Below are positions 22,126-35,000 of a stretch of 64,000 bases of DNA, one piece after another. How positions within the stretch are numbered: position 1 is the first letter of the stretch; each line of letters begins with the position of its first letter. The stretch comes from Allium sativum (lineage: Eukaryota > Streptophyta > Magnoliopsida > Asparagales > Amaryllidaceae): positions 476,438,861 to 476,502,860 of the forward strand of contig CM060920.1 in NCBI GenBank assembly GCA_030737875.1, given 5' to 3'. The notes beneath the pieces are model-generated. The model searched no databases. It saw nothing but the letters and a program-made list of their open reading frames with translations, and was not told the origin of the DNA. The translations under genes and the position numbers were made by a program.

Positions 22126-23477
22126 TGTTAGGGAATGCGGAATGCGGATCTTCAGGCAAGACTAACACTAGAGGGGGGTGAACAGTGTTTTCAAAGAATT
22201 TATAAAAATCTAAAACTTATATGATCTACTATACGAATCACACACAACAGAGATGATCACAGACACAGAATCAATCACAAATACAGAAATAGATAAACAT
22301 AAAATGCAGAAAAAGGAAAGAACACACCGTATTTTATACTAGTTCGGATTACTCCTACGTCTAGTCCCACGCAACGCTGGATTGCGCAGAGTTTTATTAA
22401 TATTACTATCCAAGTACAATCCCCTTGATTTCATGGCTACAAGGTTAACACAGCTCCAACCACTCTTGATTTCATGGCTATAAGATTGCAACCACTCCCT
22501 TTCCTTGATTTCATGGCTACAAGGAACATACCCTTTCCCAAACACTTCCCAAATGATTACAATAGCCCTATAACTCTTCATAGCACTTCAATTCAGAGAG
22601 TAATGAGTAGAGAGCAAGAAAAGAAGAAGTTTTGTATAATTAGAGTATAAATCGGCAAAGTAGAAGTGTAGAAATAAATAAAATATGAATATTAATGATG
22701 GGATGAAGAGGGGTGAAGATGGAGAAGAAGATATCTTAAAAAATTTGAAATCAACCCCTATTTATAAAATTTGAAAGGTTGCAACGCTTCCGAACGTTAC
22801 AAATAGTGAAAAGACACTTCCTTTGAAAATTAAATTTCTGAAAGTTATATGTCGACATAAGCATGTATAAAATATTTTTAAAACTATTTTTCAAGTGTTT
22901 AATTGTATATATTATTCTAGAAATTCTTGAATTTAAACCTAGTGGTATAAATAAGTATTCTAGTGTATAAAACCATATGAAATCATAATAATATATTATA
23001 TAAACATATTTATAAATCTATAAAGTTAAAAACTATATAGTTATAAAACTGTAAATAACTATATAACTATATAAACTTATATATATTATAACGTTAACTT
23101 TAATTAAATCACAAGTAAGATAGAATAATTTGAAAACAGAATATGAAATTGAAATTTGAAAATCAGAATTTTTGAAATTTTTTTTTTGAATTTGAACCTG
23201 GAGTGCTATTCAGAGTCTTACATATAAACTAGACTCTATTACTATATTTGTCTTGAACTCTTGATAACTTGATTACTCATGAGTCTTGAATCTCTTTTGA
23301 ATTCTGAATCTCTTAAATCTCTAAAACTGTACAGTCTTCAGTATTTAAGTCCCGTATACAAATCCTGCATATATATGTATATATATATATATATTCTAGG
23401 TTTAAATGTTAGTATATATTTTATAATCGGTTAATTTTGAAATAAGATTGTTGTCATCAAAACTCCATTCTCCAACA
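22126..23477 (-). repeat. 3' LTR of Copia element 2
   Basis: TGTTAGGG to TCCAACA, 1,352 bp, same family as 723-2089. The palindrome module is reduced to a single copy (22849-22862), apparently by recombination between the two halves. TATA box at about 22758-22767. Purine tract next to it is degraded (complement of TTCCCGCACTTTTT, 23478-23491). Confidence 0.9.
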
Positions 23478-23606
23478 TTCCCGCACTTTTTGATGATGAC
23501 ACCCTTGATTTATAGAATATTTATAGTTGTTCATACCTGTTGATTCTGATCCTTCTAATACTTCCCCTGTCATCATGAATTCTACATACTCTTCCTTAAT
23601 CTAAAT
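23478..23606 (-). other. 3' untranslated part of Copia element 2
   Basis: Short AT-rich stretch, similar to 2090-2220 of element 1. It ends in TAAAT (23602-23606), the target duplication of insertion F, and continues at 31797. Confidence 0.8.
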
Positions 23607-24934
23607 TGTTCGCTAAATGGATATTCTATTAAATTAGAAAACCGTTAATACGAAATATAGTGATAATACCACAAGCGCACGTCGTACAATTGTTAGTACA
23701 TGGCGAATACGAGTCAATCCACAGGAAAAGAAGTAATTTCAATCTTATTCAATCAAATTAAACCGAATTCGAGTGATGATTTAACCAAACTAGTAAATTA
23801 AAATTAATAAAAAAACTATGAGATAAATGGCAACTTAGGAATAAATTCACATTCTAGATCGTGTAGTATAACAAGTTATGAAATTACGATCCCTCTTTTC
23901 TTTTGGTCATTTGTGAATTTAGTTGATATGATTATTATAAGTATAGCTTATTCATGCTATTAACTAGCACAACATAAACTATCAAACTATATCATACCCA
24001 CCAAATCACCTTACTAGATCTAATGAAAAATGAACAAGTTGAAATTGAATTTTACTTTAAGCATGGCCTATGAACTATTAATTAGAACTATAGACCATCA
24101 AATTTTTGGTTTCAACATCCACTTAATCACCATGACATCAACATAACATGAAACACAAAGAGAGAATGAAAATATAAATTATGTTGCAACTACATGATCA
24201 AGAGAGCTTCATTACCCCTAAGTTGAAAGGCATTAGCCTCTCATGTTTATTATTCTAACAACGAACGTAAATTGCAACATAGAACAAAAAACAAGAGAAA
24301 AAAGAAAATAAAAATAAAATAAAGGACAATCTAATCTACTTGCAGAAAAGAAAATAACATGTAAATAAAAAACTAAAGAGAAAAGGGAGAAGACTAATTT
24401 TATTCTGATATAAAAAAGTTACAGAACAAAACCTAAGATTGAATGAATCCAAATGAACTAAATACAAGTGTATTTATAATTGCCCAGGCCAAGACTAAGC
24501 GGCCTATTACACAATGTGGGACAAAATCCCTTTTTCAAAATAACACATAAACCAACTAGCTAAGTGTGAACGCGTATGAATGGATTTGCAAATGTCATAG
24601 CTTGCGGGCATCAAATGGCATCAAGTCCAATTGTTTTGAGCATGAATAGGAACTCCATAACATATGCGACAAGCTATCTTTATGAAAAGGCATTGAATAA
24701 TTAAAATATGTGGCATAAAGTGATTGAACAGTAACATTTCTTCAAGCTTTAATCTAGTTTTCAAAATCAACACTCTTCTTACACCAATTCTTCAAGCTTT
24801 TCAACAATTAAGTGCATCAATTCCATTCATCATAAATAACCTGAAAACACAACTATAAATACACAGTATCAATTATTTTTAAGAGAAAACAAGATAAATA
24901 AGAGGATAAAATATACACATTTACGTGTATATCA
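23607..24934 (-). repeat. 3' LTR of element F
   Basis: TGTTCGCTAAATGG to GTATATCA, 1,328 bp; highly similar to 30480-31796. The complement of AATACCCCCACACTT next to it (24935-24950) is the polypurine tract. Confidence 0.93.
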
Positions 24935-26387
24935 AATACCCCCACACTTATCTTTTTATTCGTCCTCGAATAATGTAAAAAAAACTAAGATAAATCCGTT
25001 TTCATAGGGAGGACGATTGCATTGAGCATATGCAACAAGCCTTTAAACCTCTGGGTGTCCCCAATAGGATTAGTGTTGTCTCGTGAGGGTTTTCAGCGGA
25101 TACTACCCACAAAATCCAAAAGTTGAACGCAAAAAATATTTACAAAATGCAAGATTAGAAAATAGTTACAAGACGAATGCAAGCTTTTAAAAGAATATTT
25201 ACAAATGGATAATTTACTTTTAAATATTACACGAATGAGTTAACACAAATTTGGGTCGTCACCATGAAACTTGAGTCCATTACTAATCAAAACTTCAAAC
25301 AAAAGTCATGTTATCGTCACAAACTCCTTCAGCTTGGCCAGTTGTTTTGGTAGAAACATAGTGCAAATATGAAATGAATTCTATAATCGATACCAACAAT
25401 CGTAAAACGGCATCTCAACTTCCTTTTTGTTAACAAGTTAGGTCAAATAAGTGAAGAGTGTGCTTGGATTTCAAGTGCTTACTCTCTCTTTATTACAAAA
25501 TATTTACATTATTACTATTTACAAACACCTAACCGAAAAGACCATGGTATACCACTCGTGAGAGTTTGGGACAGAGCTTGGCGGATTGTGCTGACCGACG
25601 CTGACTTTGTCAACAAGATGTCGGTAATGCTTAGGTGTCCAACTCATAAAATGAGACCAGGATTTACCGACGCTGACATTGTCAACAAGGTGTCAGAAAG
25701 AGCTTGGCGGGTTTGCACACCAATGCGAGATGTACTAGCAATGTTGGATACCCTTGGATTATTAATATATACATACATTCTTTTTTTCTTTTTCTTCTTC
25801 TCTTTTTTTTAATAAGAGAGAGAGAGAGAGTTAAGCGAGGATATCTTAGCACAACTTCACCTAAAAGATCTAAAATGTTATCGCAAGTAGTCTAAATCAA
25901 CCATTCATTTAATCGGGTTACAATTCAGAAAACGTTTCATACTCATCACCTACGAATTTCCCAATATACCAGTTACACCAAATTTGCTCATAATTCAAAC
26001 TTTCCTTTCGTTATCCGCTAAGAGAAGTAAATTTCTAAACATTTTAATCGAAGACCAAAATTATATGCTAATAACTCCATCATGTCTTATTTAAAAAAAA
26101 TAGAAATGCGGTTTCTTTTTAAGAAAAAAGGGGGGAAACATGCAAAAAAGAGAAAGGAAAAAAAATGCAAACTTAAACTATGCAAAACAGAATGAAAATG
26201 AGACATCCCCCCACACTTGACTTCGGCTGTGTCCCCACATTCAAGTGAAAGGGGAAAAAGAAAAGAAAAATTTGAAAATATGCCCTATATTTACAAAATA
26301 GGAAAAACAAATATTTACAAAATATCAGAAAATATATTGATAAGAAGTAAATGAAACGGTCTTCTAAAGACCGATTCACTTGTCTCT
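24935..26387 (-). other. 3' untranslated interior of element F
   Basis: AT-rich, no conserved frame. It contains a partial tandem repeat at about 25590-25695, where GACGCTGAC...GTCAACAAG occurs twice some 75 bp apart, a (GA)n run at 25816-25831, and a second CCCCCCACACTTG tract at 26208-26221 that looks like a central purine tract on the sense strand. Confidence 0.6.
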
Positions 26388-27957
26388 TCAAGTATGAGAG
26401 ACACAGCTTAAGCACAGAAAACCAAATATAAAAATTTTTAAATCACGTTTCAGATTTGGAAAAACAAATTTTGTTTTTTCAAAAGTTTGAGTTGCTAACT
26501 TTAAAATTTTGAGCTTACAATTGATCCTAAAATCAAACTGAATTTCTGTAGCAATTAATGAGAGGTCAGTGGGTCGGGGTTCAGTAAAAGTTTCAAAAAC
26601 AAAGTTTGATTTATTCAGATGATGTATAAACTGAGAGACGTGTGCATCATTCTCACCCCCACACTTGTTTTGAGAAATATTGTTCGGTGTTGCTTTGATG
26701 TTTGAAATTTTGTTGACTAAAGGTTCAATCATAAACCTAAAGTTAAAACCAAACAAATGAATTTTCAGTAAATTTCGAAATTGTATTTTCTCAAAAACCG
26801 TGTTATTCCAAAAAGAGTTCATATACTGCATAAATTTTTCATCGAAAAACAAGTGTTCATAGTGAGGTTCGGTTGAAACAATCAAGTCGCAAGGAGTTTC
26901 AACAATTTTAGAAAAATCGTCATTGTGTTTACAATCACATTCAGTAGTTTAGTTGTTTTCAGCATTAAGAACTTCAAAGTTTTCCATTGTTTCCTTTTCA
27001 GTTTCAGATCCAACAACATTATCGTCAATCAGTGTAAGAAATTTTCGCCCATCAAAGTCGTCCTCACTTAAAAAGTTGTTACCAACTTCATCATTTCTTT
27101 CAGGTTGACAATCTAAAGTTGCTAAAGTTTCAAAATTTTCAGAATCTGAGAGGGGAAGATTAAATTGAAGATTAACGTCTTCGTTTTCAAGAGAATTTAA
27201 ATTCAAATCAATTACAGAGCTTTCAACAACTTCATTAAGATTTTCATCAATTTCCAAAGTTGTTAGTTGAAAATTATCAATTGTGGGCAAAGGTGGATTA
27301 TCATTCAAATCGCCATACGTTGAAACTTGATTATTTTGTTTTTCACGAAAATTCAAGTAGTCTTGAAACAACAAACTCGTGTGATTATCGTGAATTTCAT
27401 TCGTTTGCTCAACAAAATCAAATTTATAATTATTTACATGAGAATTTTCAATTTGAAATTGTTGAGAACAAGAATTTTCAGTTGCACCAGAATTGAAATT
27501 ATTCCCATTGCCAAAATCATGTGTAAAGTGATTCACATTTCCATTTTGAATATGAAATTCATTTTGGATATCGAAATTGATTGGCTAGGGTTATAATCAT
27601 AATTGTTTGAATTTGGAAGTGAATTTGAATTTTGATTATTTTGAAACTTTGACATGAATTGTTGCACATTACTTCAATTAATTTTTGTCTTGATTTATTA
27701 AATTTTTGACTTTCTTCAAGTAGAGATTGAATACTTATTTCAAGACTTTAGGGTTGATCATCATTTTGAAAATTTGGTGGTGTAAAATCAGAATTATTTT
27801 GAAAATTTTGAAAAGTTGGTGGCGTAAAATCCAAATTGTTTGTACAATAGTTTTTATTAAAATATCCATATGAATTTGGTGTAAAATTATATGGGTTGTA
27901 TTGATTTTCACAACTATCGTAAAATCCATAGAAAAAAGGAAATTGGGACATTTTCAA
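26388..27957 (-). pseudogene. Asn/Asp-rich gag-position frame of element F (broken)
   Basis: The N-terminal frame 27748-27957 starts at ATG near 27951 (MSQFPFFYGFYDSCENQ) and has two close repeats of a DFTPPxFQNxQN word. After a frameshift a 195-codon frame follows (26949-27536) and, past one stop, a 165-codon frame in the same phase (26388-26885). The composition is rich in N, D, E, F and S; the second frame has several acidic stretches (NEVVESSVIDLNLNSLENED) and ends basic and hydrophobic. No zinc knuckle or catalytic motif is seen. I do not recognise the protein. Its position, where gag would be, suggests a structural or packaging role, but this is inference only. Confidence 0.55.
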
Positions 27958-28985
27958 GAAGCTCTTAGAAAAAAAACCCTGTTAAAATTAACAACTTCAG
28001 ATTATATGAACACAAGTCCAGGCCAGGTTCGGTCAAGGGTTATCAGTGTGCCACGAATCACCGTAGAAACAAGACCGAAGGTTTAAGAACCTGTTTGAGT
28101 TCTAGACTCTACCGTTCCTTAGACATTTAAGAGAGTATCAATCCTAATTGTCAATTTAACGAATATTTTGTCCTATGAGTTCCTCGATTCGATTTCAAAA
28201 ACAGACTTTTCAATTAATCCCACATTCGTTTTGAAATTTCCAACCAAACATCTACAAGAAAAATAATCAATCACGGAACAGTCACAGAAGAATAAGTTGC
28301 AAAAATAATTTTTTTTACAAGCAAGCCGCGGCACCTGCACAAAATCTTTACAAATAATTTTTATATATTATCCAAGCAGCAGTGGACCCTGTAGAGTTTA
28401 GAAATTTTTACAGTGGGGTATGGCAGTCCATCCAATGCAACTGAATAGCATTGACAATTCAAATCACTTGTTTGCTTTGCTTGACTGAGTTCCTTTGACC
28501 TTGAGTTGATCTTCTTTATGATTCTTTCTTCTTCTTTTTTGGAAAGGAAAAAAATGACAAGAAAAAGGAAACGGATTCGAAGAAAAATAAAAATAAAATA
28601 AAAACTAAACTAAGCTAAACGAAATCAAACCAAGAAACAAACTTCTGACCCATCTCAAAATATTAAGGCGATAACACATTGACGAGATGAAACAAATCAA
28701 GGAACAAACAAAGAAACAAACTTCTCAACAAAAACAAATCTAGACCCTTTCTTTATTTATTTAAATCAACCAACACCAAAACGATAACAAATATTGCCAA
28801 AATAATTACAGTACACCAGTTTCTCACTTGACACGCCCCTTGCTGGAACAATACACCAAAAATCCCAAACTTACAAACCCGATACAACTTCGTTCGTACT
28901 TAGCAACAAGATAAATGAACCAAGTCTTCAAAACCAAGTACCAGTATCCCCGATCCAGCTCAAACACAAATAGAGAAATATCGAG

Positions 28986-29022
<37 letters not shown>

Positions 29023-30456
29023 CGCCCTCAATTATAAAATACACGTCTAATATAGAACCTCCACCACACCCTATTTTCATGTAAATAAAATCCCTAACCC
29101 ACACAACACAAGAAAATAATTCCAGAAAGAACCAAACAGAAATCACAAGCTTTGGCCCATTTTTTTAGAAATCGAATTGAGGGGTACGGTTGCAAATTGG
29201 GTACGAGCTTCGTTCAATTTTTTTGGGGTTGGAGATGATAGCGGTCTGGCAATCGAGGCGATTGGTGGGGTTTTCTGTCGTTTGTGATGGATGGTTTAGG
29301 GTTGCGGCGAGTTGTTTGACTTGAGGTTCGGAATTGCTGCTGTTAAGGGTTGCGGTTTGGTGATGAGGAGTTTGGGTGAAAGGACTAGGCTGTTTGTTGA
29401 AGTGCAGTTTCAGATTCTGAAAAAGGGGAGTGAGGTGATTTGTTTGCGTGTGTTCTGGTTGGCAAATTGGTGATTTTAGAGTGAGCGTGTGGATGATCGA
29501 GGAGCGGTGGGTGGTTTATATGGTTGGAAGTAGTGTAGTAGATGGTAGAGGAGGGAGTGCTGTGTTTTGAAGCAATGAGATGGTTACTGAATGGTTTTGT
29601 AGTTTAAGTGAATGTATTGAATGGTTTTGCCTTGTCTGTATTATTGAGTATGTGGATGTCTTCACAAATCAATTATATTGATTGAAGAGGGTTATGACAA
29701 GGGTGAAGTTTGGAGTTTGTGAGATTAGAAGGAAGGATTATGAACTGGATGGTGCAGATGGTTTGTGAAGGGCGAGAGATTGACCGAAGTTTGAACGTGG
29801 GGATGGAGGAGATGCTGCGAATTCGGGACTGTGATGATGGTGGCGTGGATTTGTGAAGAGGCTTCAAGTGTGTTTTACAGAACTTGGTCAGTGGTAGGTA
29901 GATGATGGTATAAAAGTTGTTTGCAAAAAGTTTGAGTGGGGACGTTATGGACTGACGTGAAGAGTTTGTTGAGGATGGATGATGTAGTGTGATTGGGAAT
30001 TGTGATGGGATGTAGAGTTTTGGGAAGGGAGATTTAAAGGGAAATTTTGGTAGATGTTATGGCTGAAGAAACACAACAGTGGAAAGAAATGAACAAAAGG
30101 AAAGCAATAATGTTTTTTTTACTTATAAGAATTGTACAATGGAAAAGGATAAATATGTACTGAAAATAAGGAGGAAACAAAAAAAGGAAAGAAATCAAAG
30201 GAAAGATGGCAAATTTTTTTTAATAAATAAAAACACAAAATAAAAACACACAAAAAACAAACACTAACAATAAATGTAATTTACACAACTAACTACAAAA
30301 TGAATTTTTTTAAGGAAAGAAAACTAAGAACACTAAAACAAGGCACAATGACACACAAACAAACAAATAAAAGTGAAAAAACACGCAGTCTTTTTTTTTT
30401 AGTAGAACACAAATAAGAAAATTAATTCGAAGAATAAAATTAAAACTAATTTCTCT
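27958..30456 (-). other. Long leader of element F
   Basis: Between the primer site and the broken frame. It holds an (AT)n run at 28988-29020, a purine-rich block on the plus strand at 29170-30060 (so C/T-rich on the sense strand, with short S/P-rich frames that look accidental) and A-rich tracts at 30190-30450. No motif is recognised. Confidence 0.6.
28988..29020. repeat. (AT)n microsatellite
   Basis: About 16 uninterrupted AT units inside the leader of element F. Confidence 0.95.
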
Positions 30457-30473
30457 CCCCGGCAACGGCGCCA
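30457..30473 (-). promoter_or_regulatory. tRNA-Asp primer-binding site of element F
   Basis: The complement TGGCGCCGTTGCCGGGG matches the 3' end of plant tRNA-Asp, six bases from the 5' LTR at 30480. This primer is usual in Tat and Athila elements. Confidence 0.9.
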
Positions 30474-30479
30474 AAAACT

Positions 30480-31796
30480 TGTTCACTAAACAGATATTCT
30501 ATTAAATTAGAAAACCGTTAACACGAAATATCATGATAATACCGCAAGCGCACGACATACAATTGTTAGTACGTGGCGAAAACGGGTCGATCCATAGGGA
30601 AAGAAGTAATTTCAATCTTATTCAATCAAATTAAACCGAATTCGAGTGATGATTTAACTAAACTAGTAAATTAAAATTAATAAAAAAACTATGAGATAAA
30701 TGGCAACTTAGGAATAAATTCACATTCTAGATCGTGTAGTACAACAGGTTATGAAATTACGATCTCTCTTTTCTTTTGGTCATTTGTGAATTTAGTTGGT
30801 ATGATTATTATAAGTATAGCTTATTCATGCTATTAACTAGCACAACATAAACTATATCGTACCCACTAAATCACCTTACTAGATCTAATGAAAAATGAAC
30901 AAGTTGAAATTGAAATTTACTTTAAGCATGACCTATGAACTATTAATTAGAACTATAGACTATCAAATTTTTGGTTTCATCCTCCACTTAATCACCATGA
31001 CATCAACATAACATGAAACACAAAGAGAGAATGAAAAGATAAATTATGTTGCAACTACATGATCAAGAGAGCTTCATTACCCCTAAGTTGAAAGGAATTA
31101 GCCTCTCATGTTTATTATTCTAACAACGAACGTAAATTGCAACATAGAACAAAAAACAAGAGAAAAAGAAAATAAAAAGAAAATAAAGGACAATCTAATC
31201 TACTTGCAAAAAAGAAAATAACATGTAAATAAAAAACTAAAGAGAAAAGGAGAAGACTAATTTTATTCTGACAGAAGAAAGTTACAGAATAAAACCTAAG
31301 ATTGAATGAATCCAAATGAACTAAATACAAGTGTATTTATAATTGCCCAAGCCAAGACTAAGCGACCTATTACACAATGTGGGACAAAAGTCGTTTTTCA
31401 AGATAACACATAAACCAATTAGCTAAGTGTGAACGCGTATGAATGGCTTTGCAAATGTCATAGCTTGCGGGTATCAAATGACATCAACTCCAACTGTTTT
31501 GAGTATGAATAGGAACTCCATAACATCTGCGACGAGCTATCTTTATGAAAAGGCATTGAATCATTGAAATATGCGGCAAAAAGTGATTGAACAACAACAT
31601 TTCTTCAAGTTTTAATCTAGTTTTCAAAATCAACACTCTTTTACACCAATTCTTCAAGCTTTTCAATAATTAAGCGCATCAATTCCATTCATCATAAACA
31701 ACCTGAAAATGCAACTATAAATACATAGTATCAATTATTTTTAAGAGAAAACAAGATAAATAAGTGGATAAAATATACATATTTACGTTTATATCA
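30480..31796 (-). repeat. 5' LTR of element F
   Basis: TGTTCACTAAACAG to TTTATATCA, 1,317 bp, followed by the target duplication TAAAT. Confidence 0.93.
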
Positions 31797-32149
31797 TAAA
31801 TCTAACTAATCCATATTTTATAATTTCTCCCCCTTTGTCATTATCAAAAAAAATTCTAAACATACTCCCCCTAAATCTTATATCTACATATCCTATGATT
31901 ATACTAAAGTAAATTACTCCCCTAAATTCATGAAAATAAATCAATATCAAGTATTTAATATTTACAAGTGTATCAATCCATATACATACAAGTTTTTAAA
32001 TCCAATCAAACCAATCCAAGTCAAGCAATAATTACAATTTCAAACAAATTCAAATCAAGCAAACTAATCAAACAAGTCATACCAAACAATTTCAAATCAA
32101 ACATCTCTTAGAACTTCTATCCATTCATCTTTTCTAGAGATTGGGTTTT
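31797..32149 (-). other. Copia element 2 interior, 3' non-coding
   Basis: Continues 23606 after insertion F. It contains CTCCCCCT tracts (31827-31833 and 31876-31883) like those in element 1 at 2221-2270. No reading frame. Confidence 0.6.
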
Positions 32150-32384
32150 TCTTGATGTCCTTCTAGTCTTCTTTATTGATGAGTGGTGCTTTATTGTTTT
32201 CATCTCTGAAATGAGAAGAAATTGACCAACGAATTACGTCAAAGTGTTTCCCTTGATATTCAACCATTCACCTCTGAATTAATTCTAGATGACGCTGATT
32301 TCGTAGTACTATGGATAGGATGTTCTTGGAAGAATTCAAAGTTTCTTCAAGATTCTCACTCAAATTATGTATTGGATTTGCCAT
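32150..32384 (-). pseudogene. Small second accessory ORF of Copia element 2
   Basis: ATG at 32384 opens a frame starting MANPIHNLSENLEETLNSSK and continuing with a Leu/Arg/Gln-rich helix to a stop at 32268-32270, about 38 codons in. A further frame follows without a clear link. The place, just before the 3' LTR, and the length of the N-terminal helix match the 117-codon ORF of element 1 (2656-3009), but sequence identity is weak. Its own TATA box (32461-32469) and palindrome pair (32552-32590) lie directly upstream. Function unknown; probably inactive. Confidence 0.5.
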
Positions 32385-32460
32385 AATTTGATAGTTTTGG
32401 TTAAGAATTGATTAGAAAGGAAGGATGAATGATAAAATAAATTTTTATGGAAGAAATAGG

Positions 32461-32590
32461 TTTATATAGGGTCTGGAATTTGTTAGATTTGAATAGACAT
32501 GAGTTAGTTATTTAAATTTCTTAATTTTGAACAAATTTGAAAATCTGGCAATTATATGTCGATATAGGTATATATGTATGTCGACATACA
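32461..32590 (-). promoter_or_regulatory. Internal promoter copy in Copia element 2 (before the small ORF)
   Basis: On the minus strand the palindrome pair (32552-32590; one half has GATATA for GACATA) is followed about 83 bp later by CCTATATAAAC (32459-32469) and about 75 bp after that by the ATG at 32384. The spacing equals that in the LTR promoter. Confidence 0.65.
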
Positions 32591-32814
32591 TAAGAAAATT
32601 TTGGAATTTTTCAATTTTGAGTTATTTTTTATTATATTAAGTTAATATATTTAGTTCTATTGTGTTTACAGTAACTTAAAGATAGTTTTGACATAAATAG
32701 AACACCCTTCATTTCAACTTGAAAGCAAATAAGTCCAATTAATTACGAGACATTAAATACGAGATTCGAAAACAAATACAAGCAAATACTAAAGATAGCT
32801 TAAACTAGATAGGC

Positions 32815-33505
32815 TTAGATTTCAGCAGATGATGAGGTGGAAGATGGAATTCCAAGTTTTCTTCCTATTTTTCCAATGAACTTACACATATGAGTAAGCG
32901 TCTTTTGGTTCTTGGCTAGTTTTACTTGATTTTGGACAAGGGTCTCTTTGGAAATGGTTCTAGTGTTTATTAGACACTCTACACTTTCCAAAGAAGTTTA
33001 TTCTTCTTCTTCTTCAATATACGTAGGTTCTTGTTCTTGTTGCATTTAAGCTTGTTTATCTTCAAATGTCCCATAAGGCTTGAAGGTGTGTGGAATTTGC
33101 ATAATGTGTATATTTGTGGAGTCAAACACCTTTTTTGGAACAAACTCTTCTCCCTTGAAATAAACTCCGAAATATTTGAAAATTTGAGTAAGGTAAATTC
33201 CATAATAAAGTGTGTTTTCTCTTGTTGACATTTCTTTGGGCTTAAGTTCTTTTAAGATCTTATCAACCCAATTGATGTCATAACCACCAATAATAGCAAA
33301 GAGTGCTTTTTGGACTTTGAGTGTTGGGTTGTTGAAGTTTCCGAAACAAGGTGTGATGGTATGTTGAAGGAGGAAGTTTATGATTCATGTTTTTAGGCGG
33401 AAAAAGCGATTTTTGAATTCCATGTGAGCATCGCTTTCAAATATATGATGAAAGGTCTCTAGATCCGTTTCATCGATTTCGTACACCAAAAAATCCGTGC
33501 CCGTA
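32815..33505 (-). pseudogene. Accessory ORF of Copia element 2, C-terminal part
   Basis: Continues the frame of 56255-56635 after insertion G. Segments read GTDFLVYEIDETDLETFHHIFESD, KVQKALFAIIGGYDINWVDKILKELKPKE, STRENTLYYGIYLTQIFKYF and, at the end, KFIGKIGRKLGIPSSTSSSAEI before a TAA near 32818. Several stops interrupt it. The layout resembles the "putative plant transposon protein" domain seen next to plant retrotransposon genes; this is recall, not a search, and could be wrong. No catalytic residues are identifiable. It is located where pol would be in a complete Copia element. Confidence 0.5.
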
Positions 33506-34549
33506 TGAAACGACCCGAACTTCCCCGTGAAGGAAAGCCCGGATTGAGTTTTGAACAACACACATCGGAACACAAACAGAAGAACATTTCATTGCTTATT
33601 ACAATAATTTCATCAGAATACAAGAATATAACAGAGTATGAATAATTCATATACATTTGATCAATATCAGAGATTTAAATTACATTAAAATACATAGCAG
33701 CGGAAAACAATACAAAACACAACTGAAAGTAATACACGGATACAGAGCTTTCCGAATGTCGCTTCAGTTGTAAATCAGGATCCTGTGAATATAAATCTGC
33801 AAAACCAAAACTACTAACTGCCCGTGCGGAAAACAGGGGCATCCAGAGTTTAGGTTAAAACAATAAACACCAGGTCAGTCATATGACTGGTGTGAGAACT
33901 AAAACAGTTATAAATATGATTTTAAAGTTAGGTAAATCGAGGGACCACGTCGTATAGTACGGAACGGGTTTCCTCCCAAGAATACCAGTGCATAAAAACT
34001 ACAGCGCAATGCTGAATAAAGAAAAATGAAGCTATTATAAGACTCAGGTCCCATCACACAATGCAACGCAAGCCGGAGGATAGAGTTTTTACCTTATAAT
34101 AGCCAAAAATGCTTGGTACATGAAATTTCATATTTTACTATTACTATAAGTGTATAGTGTCAAAACAATTTCAAATATAAATGTATCAATCATAGACGGC
34201 ATGAGTGCCCCATCCCACTATGTCGCCATACTAGGCTCTACAATCAAAACCGCAAAATGTCGTATTGGAAGTTGGATTTCCATCTGTGAACCAAGGCAAG
34301 GGATCGTCCTTACCGCTTCAAGACGCTCTAGCCCGCGCCTCAGGACCTAGACTCAGGTGGGCCCTTGGGTCGTCAGGGCCGGTCCACACGGAGTGGATTA
34401 AAATGTATGAATAATATGTTTCCCCACCCTATGGGGCGTAAACTGGTCATATCCCGACCAAACTATCGGCCCGGAATGAAAGATATAACCGAGGCGCCTC
34501 GCAATCCACCATCCACATAAGTAAAACGTCAGGGCTTGCAAAACGCTGA

Positions 34550-35000
34550 CACTACACCAAAATGAGCTTTTAACAACGTTTGAAAAATGCTGTAATAGGT
34601 TATAACAGCGTTGTTAGAAACGCTGTATAACGACATGCTGTCGTAGATATGGAATTAATGACAGCAAAAATAAAACGCTGTTAAAAACGATAATAGACAG
34701 CGTTTTTCTACTGTTGTAGATATTTTTCTACAGTGTTTATTTTGTTGCTGTTTCAAAATGTAGGCGGTATATTATTGAGTTTTCACAGCGTTTATTATCT
34801 GCTTTTAAAAGCATTAAAAGTGTTTTCCTCAGTGGTTTTGTAAACGCTGTAACTTATTTTTCACAGCCTTTATGTTATGCTGTCATAGTAATGTACAATA
34901 TCCTTTCATAAAACTGACAACATGGTTTAAACGCTGTTGTTTGTTCCTAATATTTTCACAGCAATTGTATTACATTGTTCCATTACAATATTTAATCATG
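34550..35000. repeat. Left terminal and sub-terminal repeat region of the CACTA element
   Basis: Terminal inverted repeat of about 16 bp (CACTACACCAAAATGA), then repeated ACAGCGTT / AACGCTGT words separated by AT-rich DNA. The asymmetry with the right end, which has only two words, is usual in this superfamily. Confidence 0.8.

Larger units (their letters stand above)
23607..31796 (-). mobile_element. Element F: LARD-like non-autonomous Gypsy, minus strand
   Basis: LTRs 23607-24934 and 30480-31796, flanked by TAAAT at 23602-23606 and 31797-31801. A perfect tRNA-Asp primer site (complement of TGGCGCCGTTGCCGGGG, 30457-30473) fixes the minus orientation. The 5.5-kb interior has no RT, integrase or protease motif on either strand, only a broken Asn/Asp-rich frame (26388-27957) and long leader and tail sequences. 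Primer type and layout fit the Tat/Athila branch; long LTRs and a long non-pol interior fit a large retrotransposon derivative (LARD). Confidence 0.9.
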
